The position numbers and the translations under genes are program-made. 13,895 nt of DNA from an uncultured Collinsella sp. (lineage in GTDB: Bacteria; Actinomycetota; Coriobacteriia; Coriobacteriales; Coriobacteriaceae), in assembly GCA_900556705.1 (NCBI GenBank), contig USPT01000012.1:1-13895 (forward strand), given 5' to 3'. Below, in pieces: positions 1-6,404 of the stretch (its first letter is position 1; every line of letters begins with the position of its first letter). Below the pieces are notes generated by a model. That model was not told the DNA's origin and did no database searches. It worked only from the letters and a program-made list of their open reading frames with translations.

Positions 1-100
1 CAAGCCCCGTCAGCGCATGAAAGTCACCGTACCAAAAGTTGAAATCCTTGGCCGTAATGGCCGCTTGCTCCAACGTGGGAGCGGACTGATAAACGGACAT
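1..100 (-). CDS. pstB: PstB, phosphate ABC transporter ATP-binding protein (5' end only)
   Basis: Only the first 33 codons lie in the window; the gene continues past the low-coordinate edge. The visible peptide begins MSVYQSAPTLEQAAI and includes the stretch DFNFWYGDFHALTGL, which matches the first beta strand and the conserved YG-aromatic (A-loop) region of PstB ATPases. The Walker A, signature and Walker B motifs are outside the window. The ATG at 98-100 has an AAGGAG Shine-Dalgarno (complement of 105-110) four bases upstream and follows the pstA stop by 12 nt, so it is co-transcribed with pstSCA. PstB is known to be the cytoplasmic ATPase dimer that powers PstA/PstC. Identity is supported by both sequence and position as the last transporter gene in the usual pstSCAB order. 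Confidence 0.9.
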   Translation of the reverse strand, partial: MSVYQSAPTLEQAAITAKDFNFWYGDFHALTGL

Positions 101-112
101 GGGACTCCTTAA

Positions 113-1018
113 CTAGCGACGCTTGCGCGACAGGAAGCGCGCAAACAGGTTGAAGGCCAGAATGATCACCATCAGCAAGAGCGCGGTGCCGTAGGCTGCG
201 TTCATGTTGATGCCGTCGTTGGCAAGCAGATACAGGTGAACCGTCATGGGGCGGCCGGAATCGAGCGGCGAAATAGGTAGATTGATGGCCTGCCCCATGG
301 TATAGAGCACCACCGCGGTCTCGCCAATGGCACGGCCGATGGCGAGAACGATGCCCGTGGCAATACGGCCAAAGGCAGAAGGAAGCACGATCTTGGAGAC
401 AACCTGCCACTTGGTGGCGCCCAGGCCATATGCGCCCCAGCGGATATAGCGCGGAACGGCGCGAATGGCCTCTTCGGTGGTACGCATGACGATGGGAAGC
501 ATCAAGAGCGCGAGTGCCAGGGCGGCCGAGACCATCGAAAGGCCCAGGCCCATGGCCTCGACAAACAAGGCGTAGCCAAACAGGCCCATAACGATGGAGG
601 GCACCGAGGCCAAAGCGTCAGCAGCGTAGCGAATGAGCTCGACGACCTTGCCCTGCTTGGCGTACTCGGCCAGATAGACGGCTGCCAGCACAGCGATCGG
701 CGTGCAGATAAGCATGGCGAGCGCCGTCACGTAGACGGTCGATACGATCGTGGGCCAAATTCCGCCCTCGGCGTTGACGCCCTGGGGCCAACCGAAGATA
801 AAGTCGAGCGAGATGTGTGGCAGGCCGTTGATGACCACGTAGGCGATGATAGCGACCAGCACCAGCGTGGTGATGTAGGCAGCGGCACGAAACACGCCAA
901 GCATGATCTTGTTGGACAGGTCCTTGTTGATGCGGCCCTTCTTGCCGTGGGAAAGGGCACGCTTGATGCGCTCGCGCGACGAGGTCGTATCGACCGTCGT
1001 GTCAACGGAATCGGACAT
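113..1018 (-). CDS. pstA: PstA, phosphate ABC transporter permease
   Basis: A 301-residue inner-membrane permease with the typical six hydrophobic segments after a polar N-terminal region of about 40 residues rich in Ser, Thr, Arg and Lys. The cytoplasmic coupling motif is visible as GRAIGETAVVL near residue 230, preceded by YGLGATKWQVVSKIVLPSA, the ABC permease (EAA-type) loop that contacts PstB. Together with PstC it forms the transmembrane channel that takes phosphate from PstS. The ATG at 1016-1018 lies 3 nt after the pstC stop, with a G-rich Shine-Dalgarno (GAGGGGG) just upstream. It sits between pstC and pstB in one operon. Length and motifs are normal for the family, with nothing broken. 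Confidence 0.96.
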   Translation of the reverse strand: MSDSVDTTVDTTSSRERIKRALSHGKKGRINKDLSNKIMLGVFRAAAYITTLVLVAIIAYVVINGLPHISLDFIFGWPQGVNAEGGIWPTIVSTVYVTALAMLICTPIAVLAAVYLAEYAKQGKVVELIRYAADALASVPSIVMGLFGYALFVEAMGLGLSMVSAALALALLMLPIVMRTTEEAIRAVPRYIRWGAYGLGATKWQVVSKIVLPSAFGRIATGIVLAIGRAIGETAVVLYTMGQAINLPISPLDSGRPMTVHLYLLANDGINMNAAYGTALLLMVIILAFNLFARFLSRKRR

Positions 1019-1021
1019 AGC

Positions 1022-1948
1022 CTACCCCCTCTTCTTCTTGGAAATCAGACGGACGATGCCCACCAGCGTGGCGGAGATGATAAACAGGACCACGCCCATG
1101 CCGAACAGCGCCGAGCGATGCAGACCCGAGGAATAGCTCATGTCGAGCGCGATCTGGCTCGTGAGCGTCGAGATAGGGCTCGCAATGCTGTCGGGAATAA
1201 CCGGGGCGTTACCCACGACCATGAGCACGGCCATGGTCTCTCCGATGGCACGGCCCATACCCAGCACGATGGCATCCACGATACCCAGCTTAGCGGCAGG
1301 TAGCACGACCTTATAGATGGTCTGCCACTTAGTAGCACCCATGGCATACGATGCCTCGCGAATGCCCATGGGAATGGAATTGAGGGCATCGATGGTGAGC
1401 GTGGTGATGGTAGGGACGATCATGATGGCGAGCACAAACCACGCCGTCAGCGCACCAAAACCAAGGCCGCCGGTCAGTTGTGCGATAAACGGGCGGATGA
1501 TGATCATGCCGAAAAAGCCGTAGATGATGGAGGGTATGCCCGCCAGCAGGTCAACGGCGGGGCTGATGAGCTTGCGCACGCGCTTGCTGGCAATCTCGAC
1601 CAGGTAAATGGCCGTACCCACGCCCAGCGGCACGCCCATGGCGAGCGCACCGACGGTCACCAGACCTGAGCCGGCAAGCAGCGACATGATGCCGTAGTGG
1701 CCCTCAGAGGGCGCCCACGTAAAGCTAAAGAAGTCCGCCAGACCGATGTCGGTAAAGACGGGCAGCGCCGAGTACGTGGTAAAGACAAAAATCAGGATGA
1801 CGGTAACGACCGCCAAGAACGCGCAGGCAAAGAAGATCCACTGCAGCGCCTTCTCCTTGATATAGGTACTGCGCGATACGAGCGCCAGCTCGCGCTTCTT
1901 GGGTGCCTGAGCATTCTGCTCAGTCTGGGAGTTTTCCTGTGCTTCCAT
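1022..1948 (-). CDS. pstC: PstC, phosphate ABC transporter permease
   Basis: This is the second phosphate permease subunit, 308 residues from the chosen start. A charged cytoplasmic N-terminus (MEAQENSQTEQNAQAPKKRE) precedes a first membrane segment at about residues 35-60. Five further hydrophobic segments follow, with the coupling loop YAMGATKWQTIYKVVLPAA and then GRAIGETMAVLMVVGN. Two starts are possible: GTG at 1957, overlapping the pstS stop by 8 nt, or ATG at 1948, one base after it. I chose ATG because GGGGAG (complement of 1957-1962) sits 8 nt upstream of it, whereas it would touch the GTG. PstC pairs with PstA and is coupled to pstS upstream. Confidence 0.95.
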   Translation of the reverse strand: MEAQENSQTEQNAQAPKKRELALVSRSTYIKEKALQWIFFACAFLAVVTVILIFVFTTYSALPVFTDIGLADFFSFTWAPSEGHYGIMSLLAGSGLVTVGALAMGVPLGVGTAIYLVEIASKRVRKLISPAVDLLAGIPSIIYGFFGMIIIRPFIAQLTGGLGFGALTAWFVLAIMIVPTITTLTIDALNSIPMGIREASYAMGATKWQTIYKVVLPAAKLGIVDAIVLGMGRAIGETMAVLMVVGNAPVIPDSIASPISTLTSQIALDMSYSSGLHRSALFGMGVVLFIISATLVGIVRLISKKKRG

Positions 1949-1949
1949 G

Positions 1950-2786
1950 CTACTCACTCCCCTTCTCGTCGTTGGTGACGGGAATAAAGCCCGCCTCGCG
2001 AATCTGCTTGTCCATCTTTTCGGACGTCACGTAGTCGATGTAATCCTGCGCCTGCTGCGAAGGCGCACCCTTCACAAAGAAGTAAAGGTCGCGCGAGATG
2101 GGATAGCCGCCACTCGCGACCGTCTTCTCGGACGCCTCAACATGATTGACCGAGACAGCCTTGACCGAGGTCTTGGCGTTGAGGCTATCGACGAAGCCCA
2201 GCGAAATGTAGCCGATGGCCCCACGCGAACGAGATACCACGTCGCGCACCTGGCCCGTACCCGAAAGAACAGCCGAGCGGCGATCGAACGGCGTGCCATC
2301 CATCACGATGGTACGGAAGGCCTCGCGCGTACCGGACGCCTCGTCTCGGTTGATGACCTGAATCCTCAGGTCCTCGCCACCGACCTCTTTCCAATTGGTA
2401 ATCTTGCCGGCGTAGATATCGCGGAGCTGCTCGGTCGAGAGGTTATCGACGGGGTTGTCGTCGTTCACGATGACCGCAATACCGTCGTGGGCAATGACGA
2501 TGGGAGTCAGGCCCAGATCCTGTTCGTCGGCATTGAGTCCACGGGAGGAGCTGGCGATATCGGCCGTGCCGGCGCTGACGGCCTCGATCCCAGCGGAAGA
2601 ACCCAAACCGGAAACGAGCACGTCGATGCCGGTCTCCTCCTTAAAGCCCTCGGCCGCAATCTCGGCGATAGGAAGGCAGGTCGTGGAGCCGGCCACGGTA
2701 ATGGAAGAGGTAGAAGATTCCGAAGAACAGGCGCACAGCGTAAGCGTAAGCACAGCGGCGCTCAGGACCGATACGATCTTTCTCAT
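1950..2786 (-). CDS. pstS: PstS, phosphate-binding lipoprotein
   Basis: Extracytoplasmic phosphate-binding component of the Pst importer, 278 residues. The N-terminus MRKIVSVLSAAVLTLTLCAC is a lipoprotein signal peptide with lipobox L-C-A-C and predicted lipidated Cys20, followed by a Ser-rich linker. Ligand-binding features of the PstS family are visible: GSTTCLPI near residue 33, SSRGL near residue 80, and DEASGTREAF near residue 150. The ATG overlaps the pgeF stop by 4 nt (ATGA at 2783-2786). Upstream there is no strong Shine-Dalgarno, only a weak GGCGTGATG, which suggests translation depends on ribosomes finishing pgeF. That is inference. The mature protein would be anchored to the outer face of the membrane and pass phosphate to PstC/PstA. 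Confidence 0.96.
   Translation of the reverse strand: MRKIVSVLSAAVLTLTLCACSSESSTSSITVAGSTTCLPIAEIAAEGFKEETGIDVLVSGLGSSAGIEAVSAGTADIASSSRGLNADEQDLGLTPIVIAHDGIAVIVNDDNPVDNLSTEQLRDIYAGKITNWKEVGGEDLRIQVINRDEASGTREAFRTIVMDGTPFDRRSAVLSGTGQVRDVVSRSRGAIGYISLGFVDSLNAKTSVKAVSVNHVEASEKTVASGGYPISRDLYFFVKGAPSQQAQDYIDYVTSEKMDKQIREAGFIPVTNDEKGSE
1957..1962 (-). promoter_or_regulatory. Ribosome binding site deciding the pstC start
   Basis: GGGGAG on the minus strand, 8 nt upstream of ATG 1948 and inside the last codons of pstS. It supports 1948 over the in-frame GTG at 1957, which overlaps the site itself. Confidence 0.6.
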
Positions 2787-3583
2787 AGCATCACGCCGAT
2801 CGCAGCATGGCGCCCACAGGTGCCGTCCTCGTTACGGTAGGAATAAAAGCGGTCGTTCTGACGCACGGTCGAAAGCTGGGTATCCACGATATTATCCGCG
2901 TCGACACCGACATCTACCAGCGCCTCGCGAATGGCAGCGGAAAGATCAAGCATGCGAGAGGTATTCGCATCGATGCAAGAGAACTCGGCGGCAAAGCGAT
3001 CCATGAGTTCCTGGGATACCTCATATTCGTCACCCAAGATATGGGGGCCGATATAGGCGGAAACGTCGCTCGCATCGCAACCGGCAGCATCGCAAAGCGC
3101 CTGGCACGCCTTGGCGGAAATACGTGCAATCGTGCCCTTCCAACCGGAATGCACCACGGCAAATCCGCCGGGGGCCACCAGCACCACGGGAACGCAGTCG
3201 GCAAAGCAGAGCAGCACGGGCACGTTATGCGCCGTGCAGACGATGGCATCACAGCCCTCGGCAATCTGCTCGCGAACGTCCTCAAGGTCATCGGCGCCGT
3301 TCGAGGTCACCGCAACGATATGATCACCATGGACCTGATTGGGAACGAGCAGGTTGTGCTCGCACTCGGTGGCACCCATAGCCTCGAGCGCACGACGACG
3401 ATTTTCTTGAACAGCAAAGGGGTCATCGCCAACATGCGAGCCCAAGTTGAGTGAGGAGTACGCATCTTCGGAAACGCCACCGGCGCGCTCGGTGAAGGCA
3501 AAGCGAACATCGGATGTCGCGCCCTCCACCAACGTAACTCCATCATGGTCGACACGCGAAACTTTGTCCGCACGTGCTGCCAT
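2783..3583 (-). CDS. pgeF: PgeF/YfiH/YlmD family protein (purine nucleoside phosphorylase, laccase-domain)
   Basis: A 266-residue member of the family known as YfiH, YlmD, PgeF or LACC1/FAMIN. The zinc-ligand set is intact: NQVHG (His85), CFADCVPV (Cys130) and VHSGWKGT (His145), followed by IGPHI. Published work on relatives reports phosphorolysis or deamination of purine nucleosides. E. coli PgeF edits mis-made UDP-MurNAc-L-Ser peptidoglycan precursors. Which activity applies here cannot be read from sequence. I chose ATG 3583 because AGGAGG lies 7 nt upstream; an in-frame GTG at 3604 would place that site inside the gene. It follows ftsZ, as in many Gram-positives, but behind a terminator. 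Its stop overlaps the pstS start by 4 nt, making it the first gene of the pst operon. Confidence 0.93.
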   Translation of the reverse strand: MAARADKVSRVDHDGVTLVEGATSDVRFAFTERAGGVSEDAYSSLNLGSHVGDDPFAVQENRRRALEAMGATECEHNLLVPNQVHGDHIVAVTSNGADDLEDVREQIAEGCDAIVCTAHNVPVLLCFADCVPVVLVAPGGFAVVHSGWKGTIARISAKACQALCDAAGCDASDVSAYIGPHILGDEYEVSQELMDRFAAEFSCIDANTSRMLDLSAAIREALVDVGVDADNIVDTQLSTVRQNDRFYSYRNEDGTCGRHAAIGVML

Positions 3584-3590
3584 ACTAAAG

Positions 3591-3596
3591 CCTCCT
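3591..3596 (-). promoter_or_regulatory. Ribosome binding site deciding the pgeF start
   Basis: AGGAGG on the minus strand, 7 nt upstream of ATG 3583. It is a near-perfect match to the anti-Shine-Dalgarno and argues against the upstream in-frame GTG at 3604. Confidence 0.75.
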
Positions 3597-3606
3597 AATA
3601 ACACAA

Positions 3607-3627
3607 GTACCGCGGCATCGCCGCTAC
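3607..3627 (-). other. Possible small hairpin in the pgeF leader
   Basis: The minus strand can pair GCGGC with GCCGC around a 3-nt loop, and flanking GTA/TAC can extend the stem across a small bulge. It lies 24 nt upstream of the pgeF ATG, so it would sit just before the ribosome binding site in the mRNA. There is no U tract after it, so it is not an intrinsic terminator. Its role, if any, is unknown. Confidence 0.25.
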
Positions 3628-3635
3628 AGCCCGCG

Positions 3636-3706
3636 TTTATACGGCTGTCATACTTCTCTAAAAGGATACCTGCTGCGCTGGAGGCAATCGTAAAGGGAAC
3701 GTAAAG
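3636..3706 (-). promoter_or_regulatory. Candidate promoter region of the pgeF-pst operon with a PhoP-box-like direct repeat
   Basis: The minus strand carries CTTTACG twice, at 3706-3700 and 3695-3689, with an exact 11-nt period, so TTTACG hexamers are separated by 5 nt. B. subtilis PhoP boxes are TTAACA-like hexamers with about 5-nt spacers, and Streptomyces PHO boxes are 11-nt direct repeats. Possible -10 elements downstream are TATCCT (3668-3663) and TATAAA (3641-3636). Neither has a good -35, which would fit an activator-dependent promoter. A phosphate-starvation response is plausible because pstSCAB lies downstream. Only two clear repeat units are seen, so the assignment is tentative. Confidence 0.35.
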
Positions 3707-3738
3707 AGATTGGAGGTTCTAGTTTACAAAGTCGAAAT

Positions 3739-3767
3739 AAAAAGGGCGCGTCCATACGGACACGCCC
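3739..3767 (-). terminator. Intrinsic terminator after ftsZ
   Basis: On the minus strand, GGGCGTGTCC (3767-3758) pairs over 10 bp (one G-U) with GGACGCGCCC (3753-3744) around a 4-nt GTAT loop. TTTTTATTT follows directly. It begins 26 nt after the ftsZ stop, has the classical Rho-independent form, and separates the dcw transcript from the pgeF-pst transcript. Confidence 0.92.
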
Positions 3768-3793
3768 CTGTGCACAACAATGCAAAGAACGAC

Positions 3794-4948
3794 TTAGAAG
3801 CTACCGCGCTTCAGGAAGTCGGGAAGCTCGAACTGATCGTTGCCGAAGTTAGGAAGCTCGGTGCCACCGACGTTGCGGGTCGGAGCGGCCTGAGCCGGGC
3901 TCGTGGCAGGAGCGGTGCGCTGCGGCTCAGCGGAGGCAGCGGCCTTGCTCTGAGACTGCTGAGCAGCAAAGAGCTCGTCCTGACGGTTGACGTTGGAGTC
4001 GGAGAAGCCCGTAGCGATGACGGTGATACGCACCTGATCGCCCAGGGACTCGTCGACAACGGTACCGAAGATGATGTTGGCCTCGGGGTCGACGGCGTTG
4101 GCGACAACGTCGGCGGCGTCGCTGATCTCCTGGATGCCCAGGTCCTTGGAACCGGCGATGGAGAGCAGCACGCGCGTGGCACCATCGATGGAGCTCTCGA
4201 GCAGCGGGCTGGAGATGGCCTGCTGGGCAGCGTCGACGGCACGGGTGTCCCCAGAAGAGGTACCGATACCCATCATGGCGGTACCGGCCTGCTTCATGAT
4301 GGTCTTAACATCGGCGAAGTCCAGGTTGATGATACCGGGGACGGTGATGAGGTCGGTGATGCCCTGGGTGCCCTGGGAAAGGACGCCATCGGCAATCGCG
4401 AAGGCCTCGAGCATGCTGGTCTTCTTCTCGGCGATGTCGAGCAGCTTATCGTTAGGGATGACGATCATGGTGTCGACGCAATCGGAGAGGGTCTTAATGC
4501 CCTCCTCGGCGCTCTTCTTGCGCTTGCGGCCCTCGAAGGTGAAGGGCTTGGTCACGACGGCGACGGTCAGCGCACCGACCTCGTTCATCGCGATATCGGC
4601 AACGATGGGAGCAGCGCCGGTACCGGTGCCACCGCCCTCGCCGCAGGTGATGAACACCATGTCGGCGCCAGCGAGCGCCTCGGCAATGTCGTCGCGGGAC
4701 TCATCGGCAGCCTTGCGGCCAACCTCGGGGTTGGCGCCGGCGCCCAGGCCGCGGGTAAGGTCGGTGCCGATGTGCACCTTGATATCGGCATCAGAGATCG
4801 CGAGTGCCTGAGCATCGGTGTTGATGGCAACAAACTCGACGCCGCGGATGCCCTCTTCGATCATTCGATTGACCGCGTTGGTACCGCCGCCGCCGACGCC
4901 GACCACCTTAATGACGGCAAGGTAGTTGTTGATCTCTGTCTCGTGCAT
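3794..4948 (-). CDS. ftsZ: FtsZ, tubulin-like cell division GTPase
   Basis: The cytoplasmic GTPase that forms the Z-ring, 384 residues from the chosen start. The nucleotide-binding GGGGTNAVNRMI lies near residue 19, the tubulin signature GGGTGTGAAP at about 105-114 and the T7 catalytic loop NLDFAD near 208. A variable Ala/Pro/Gln-rich linker of about 50 residues follows, then a conserved C-terminal peptide, FELPDFLKR, used in other bacteria to bind partners such as SepF. ATG 4948 has GGAGG 6 nt upstream. An in-frame ATG at 4978 would add ten residues but has a poorer ribosome site. It is separated from ftsQ by an A+T-rich spacer and followed by an intrinsic terminator, so it may be expressed independently as well as from the dcw operon. 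Confidence 0.98.
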   Translation of the reverse strand: MHETEINNYLAVIKVVGVGGGGTNAVNRMIEEGIRGVEFVAINTDAQALAISDADIKVHIGTDLTRGLGAGANPEVGRKAADESRDDIAEALAGADMVFITCGEGGGTGTGAAPIVADIAMNEVGALTVAVVTKPFTFEGRKRKKSAEEGIKTLSDCVDTMIVIPNDKLLDIAEKKTSMLEAFAIADGVLSQGTQGITDLITVPGIINLDFADVKTIMKQAGTAMMGIGTSSGDTRAVDAAQQAISSPLLESSIDGATRVLLSIAGSKDLGIQEISDAADVVANAVDPEANIIFGTVVDESLGDQVRITVIATGFSDSNVNRQDELFAAQQSQSKAAASAEPQRTAPATSPAQAAPTRNVGGTELPNFGNDQFELPDFLKRGSF

Positions 4949-4954
4949 GTCGGT

Positions 4955-4959
4955 CCTCC
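4955..4959 (-). promoter_or_regulatory. Ribosome binding site deciding the ftsZ start
   Basis: GGAGG on the minus strand, 6 nt before ATG 4948. This favours the shorter FtsZ that begins MHETEINNYLAVIKV, close to where other actinobacterial-type FtsZ proteins begin. Confidence 0.7.
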
Positions 4960-4983
4960 GAACAAAGGTTATAGCCATAGCAT

Positions 4984-4993
4984 GGGTCGACCC
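4984..4993. repeat. 10-bp palindrome in the ftsZ leader
   Basis: GGGTCGACCC is a perfect self-complementary 10-mer, 36 nt upstream of the preferred ftsZ ATG. It may be an operator or coincidence; with no loop it is more plausible as a DNA site than as an RNA hairpin. Confidence 0.3.
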
Positions 4994-5002
4994 CTGCGCA
5001 CA

Positions 5003-5018
5003 TTAACCTTCAGGTTGA
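5003..5018. repeat. Inverted repeat in the ftsZ leader
   Basis: AACCT and AGGTT arms flank a 2-nt centre, extendable by one G-T and one A-T pair. It lies between the candidate ftsZ promoter and the ftsZ start, so it could be a protein-binding site. A 2-nt loop is too tight for a stable full-length RNA hairpin. Confidence 0.3.
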
Positions 5019-5054
5019 AAGTAAATGCAAAGGTAAACCGTATTATGTTTGCAC

Positions 5055-5083
5055 ATTATGAACGTATCAGTCAAATAATTGAC
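5055..5083 (-). promoter_or_regulatory. Candidate ftsZ promoter with an inverted repeat over the -35 region
   Basis: On the minus strand, GTCAA-N4-TTGAC (5083-5070) forms a 5-4-5 inverted repeat. CATAAT (5060-5055), five of six bases of a -10 box, lies downstream so that the repeat covers the -35 position. A second CATAAT is at 5047-5042. No good -35 hexamer fits either box at 16-18 nt, so an activator or repressor is likely if this is the promoter. A weaker alternative is TTGAGG (5130-5125) with TATCTG (5107-5102), 17 nt apart. The spacer is markedly richer in A+T than the genes beside it. Confidence 0.35.
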
Positions 5084-5147
5084 CGTGAAAACCAAACAAA
5101 CCAGATAAACGGCGTGGTATGGCCCCTCAACAAAGCATCAACCAGCG

Positions 5148-6404
5148 CTACGAGGTCGGAGCGTTCCTAAATGTATAGTTACCCGGAGAGCGCACATTGA
5201 TATACGTTACGCCCTCTACCTGCGAAAGCAGCTTGGTGACTACGCGCTCCTTCTTGACGATATCGTTCGAATCGCCCAGCGACACCTCAATGCCGTTATT
5301 GAGGTTTGCCGAGATGGCTTCGACCGAAGGCGTGGAAATATCCTTGACTTGTCCCAAGAACTCGCTCGAAAAACCACGCACATAATCCAAGCCAGCCTTA
5401 ACGGCCTTGGAGCTCACTGCCTGGCCGGAAACCGGAGCGACATCCGCCGAGACATCAGTCAACAACACCGCGCCATAGTGCTTAGCGAGCGCCAGCGCGG
5501 CATCGATTCCGGTCAAGGTATTTGAGCCCTGCCCTGTCGTGATGACGTTGCCTTGGTCGTCCACTTCGACCGACGTCGACAGTGGGGCGATCCAGGTGTC
5601 ATCATCCCCGATGGCCCAGGCAAGGTCATCGGAACTGATATAGGCAATTGCGATGACCTTGCGCTCCATCGGCGTAATGATGAGCGTATGCGGGAACTGA
5701 CGCTGGACATCCACGCCCGACACCCACGGGTTCTGCTTGAGGTCCTCGGTAATCTGGTCAGGATCGACGTTAAAAAGCGACGTTCCCTCGGGCAAATCGA
5801 TCAGCTGGATAGCATCGTGCTTCGTCACATGCTCGCTGCCTTGAATCTGAATATCAGTGGCGGTAAACAATCCAGAGTTGATCACCACGACGGCAACGAC
5901 GACGAGCACGGCCAAGACGGCCAGAACGCCGCCCACGATTTTGCCTTTGCCTGTAACGAGAGAAGCGGCGTCTGACGTTTTATTTGCCATCGCCCCAAGT
6001 GAAGACAACGGGTTGACGCCTTTTTTACCCGAAGGCTTCTTGGCGGTAGCCGGCACCGATGTCAGCGAGCGCGGTTTCGATGCGCCCAGCGTGCGACCCG
6101 GACGCGCCGCCTTAGTTCCCGTCGAGGGCTTAGGAGTTGCCATGGGACGGGCAGGTTTGGCGCCCATAACAGGCTTTGACGTCACCGAGGGACGCGAGGA
6201 CTTTTTTGCGGCCGGACGATTACCGAGCTGCGAGCCGACAACCGGACGACTGGTCTGTCGAGCATGCCCGACAGACTTAGAGTGCGCGACGGTATTGCGT
6301 TGAGGTTTGGCAGGCGCGCCGGAACGCCCTCCGGCGCGGCGGAAGGTGGGTTTCGATGCTCTAGAAGCCGAGGAATTTAACTTCCGGTCTGAGCTCGATG
6401 CCAT
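5148..6404 (-). CDS. ftsQ: FtsQ/DivIB, divisome POTRA-domain membrane protein
   Basis: A bitopic division protein, 418 residues, longer than typical FtsQ (about 250-315). A cytoplasmic tail of about 155 residues, rich in Lys, Arg, Pro, Ser and Ala with only about two acidic residues, precedes one membrane segment at about 156-175 (IVGGVLAVLAVLVVVAVVVI). Next come the POTRA domain from about 182 (TDIQIQGSEHVTKHDAI, then VSGVDVQRQFPHTLIITPME) and the FtsQ/DivIB beta domain to the C-terminus. ATG 6404 lies inside murB, overlapping it by 44 nt, with GGGAGG just upstream. The next Met is at residue 80 and I see no obvious nearby alternative start. FtsQ is known to recruit FtsL/FtsB and regulate septal synthesis. 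Identity rests on topology, POTRA-like sequence and position between murB and ftsZ. Confidence 0.93.
   Translation of the reverse strand: MASSSDRKLNSSASRASKPTFRRAGGRSGAPAKPQRNTVAHSKSVGHARQTSRPVVGSQLGNRPAAKKSSRPSVTSKPVMGAKPARPMATPKPSTGTKAARPGRTLGASKPRSLTSVPATAKKPSGKKGVNPLSSLGAMANKTSDAASLVTGKGKIVGGVLAVLAVLVVVAVVVINSGLFTATDIQIQGSEHVTKHDAIQLIDLPEGTSLFNVDPDQITEDLKQNPWVSGVDVQRQFPHTLIITPMERKVIAIAYISSDDLAWAIGDDDTWIAPLSTSVEVDDQGNVITTGQGSNTLTGIDAALALAKHYGAVLLTDVSADVAPVSGQAVSSKAVKAGLDYVRGFSSEFLGQVKDISTPSVEAISANLNNGIEVSLGDSNDIVKKERVVTKLLSQVEGVTYINVRSPGNYTFRNAPTS

Noticed and set aside
1947..2840. A 297-codon plus-strand open frame opposite pstS
   Set aside because: It is covered by pstS, has no ribosome site or recognisable motif, and overlaps the pstC and pgeF ends.
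3607..3627. Riboswitch or attenuator in the pgeF leader
   Set aside because: Only a 5-bp stem with a 3-nt loop is visible, with no U tract, anti-terminator partner or recognised aptamer pattern; kept only as a low-confidence hairpin.
3710..5170. A 486-codon plus-strand open frame opposite ftsZ
   Set aside because: It is an antisense shadow of a G+C-rich conserved gene; its translation is a low-complexity Gly/Asp/Val-rich string with no family resemblance, and ftsZ is certain on the other strand.
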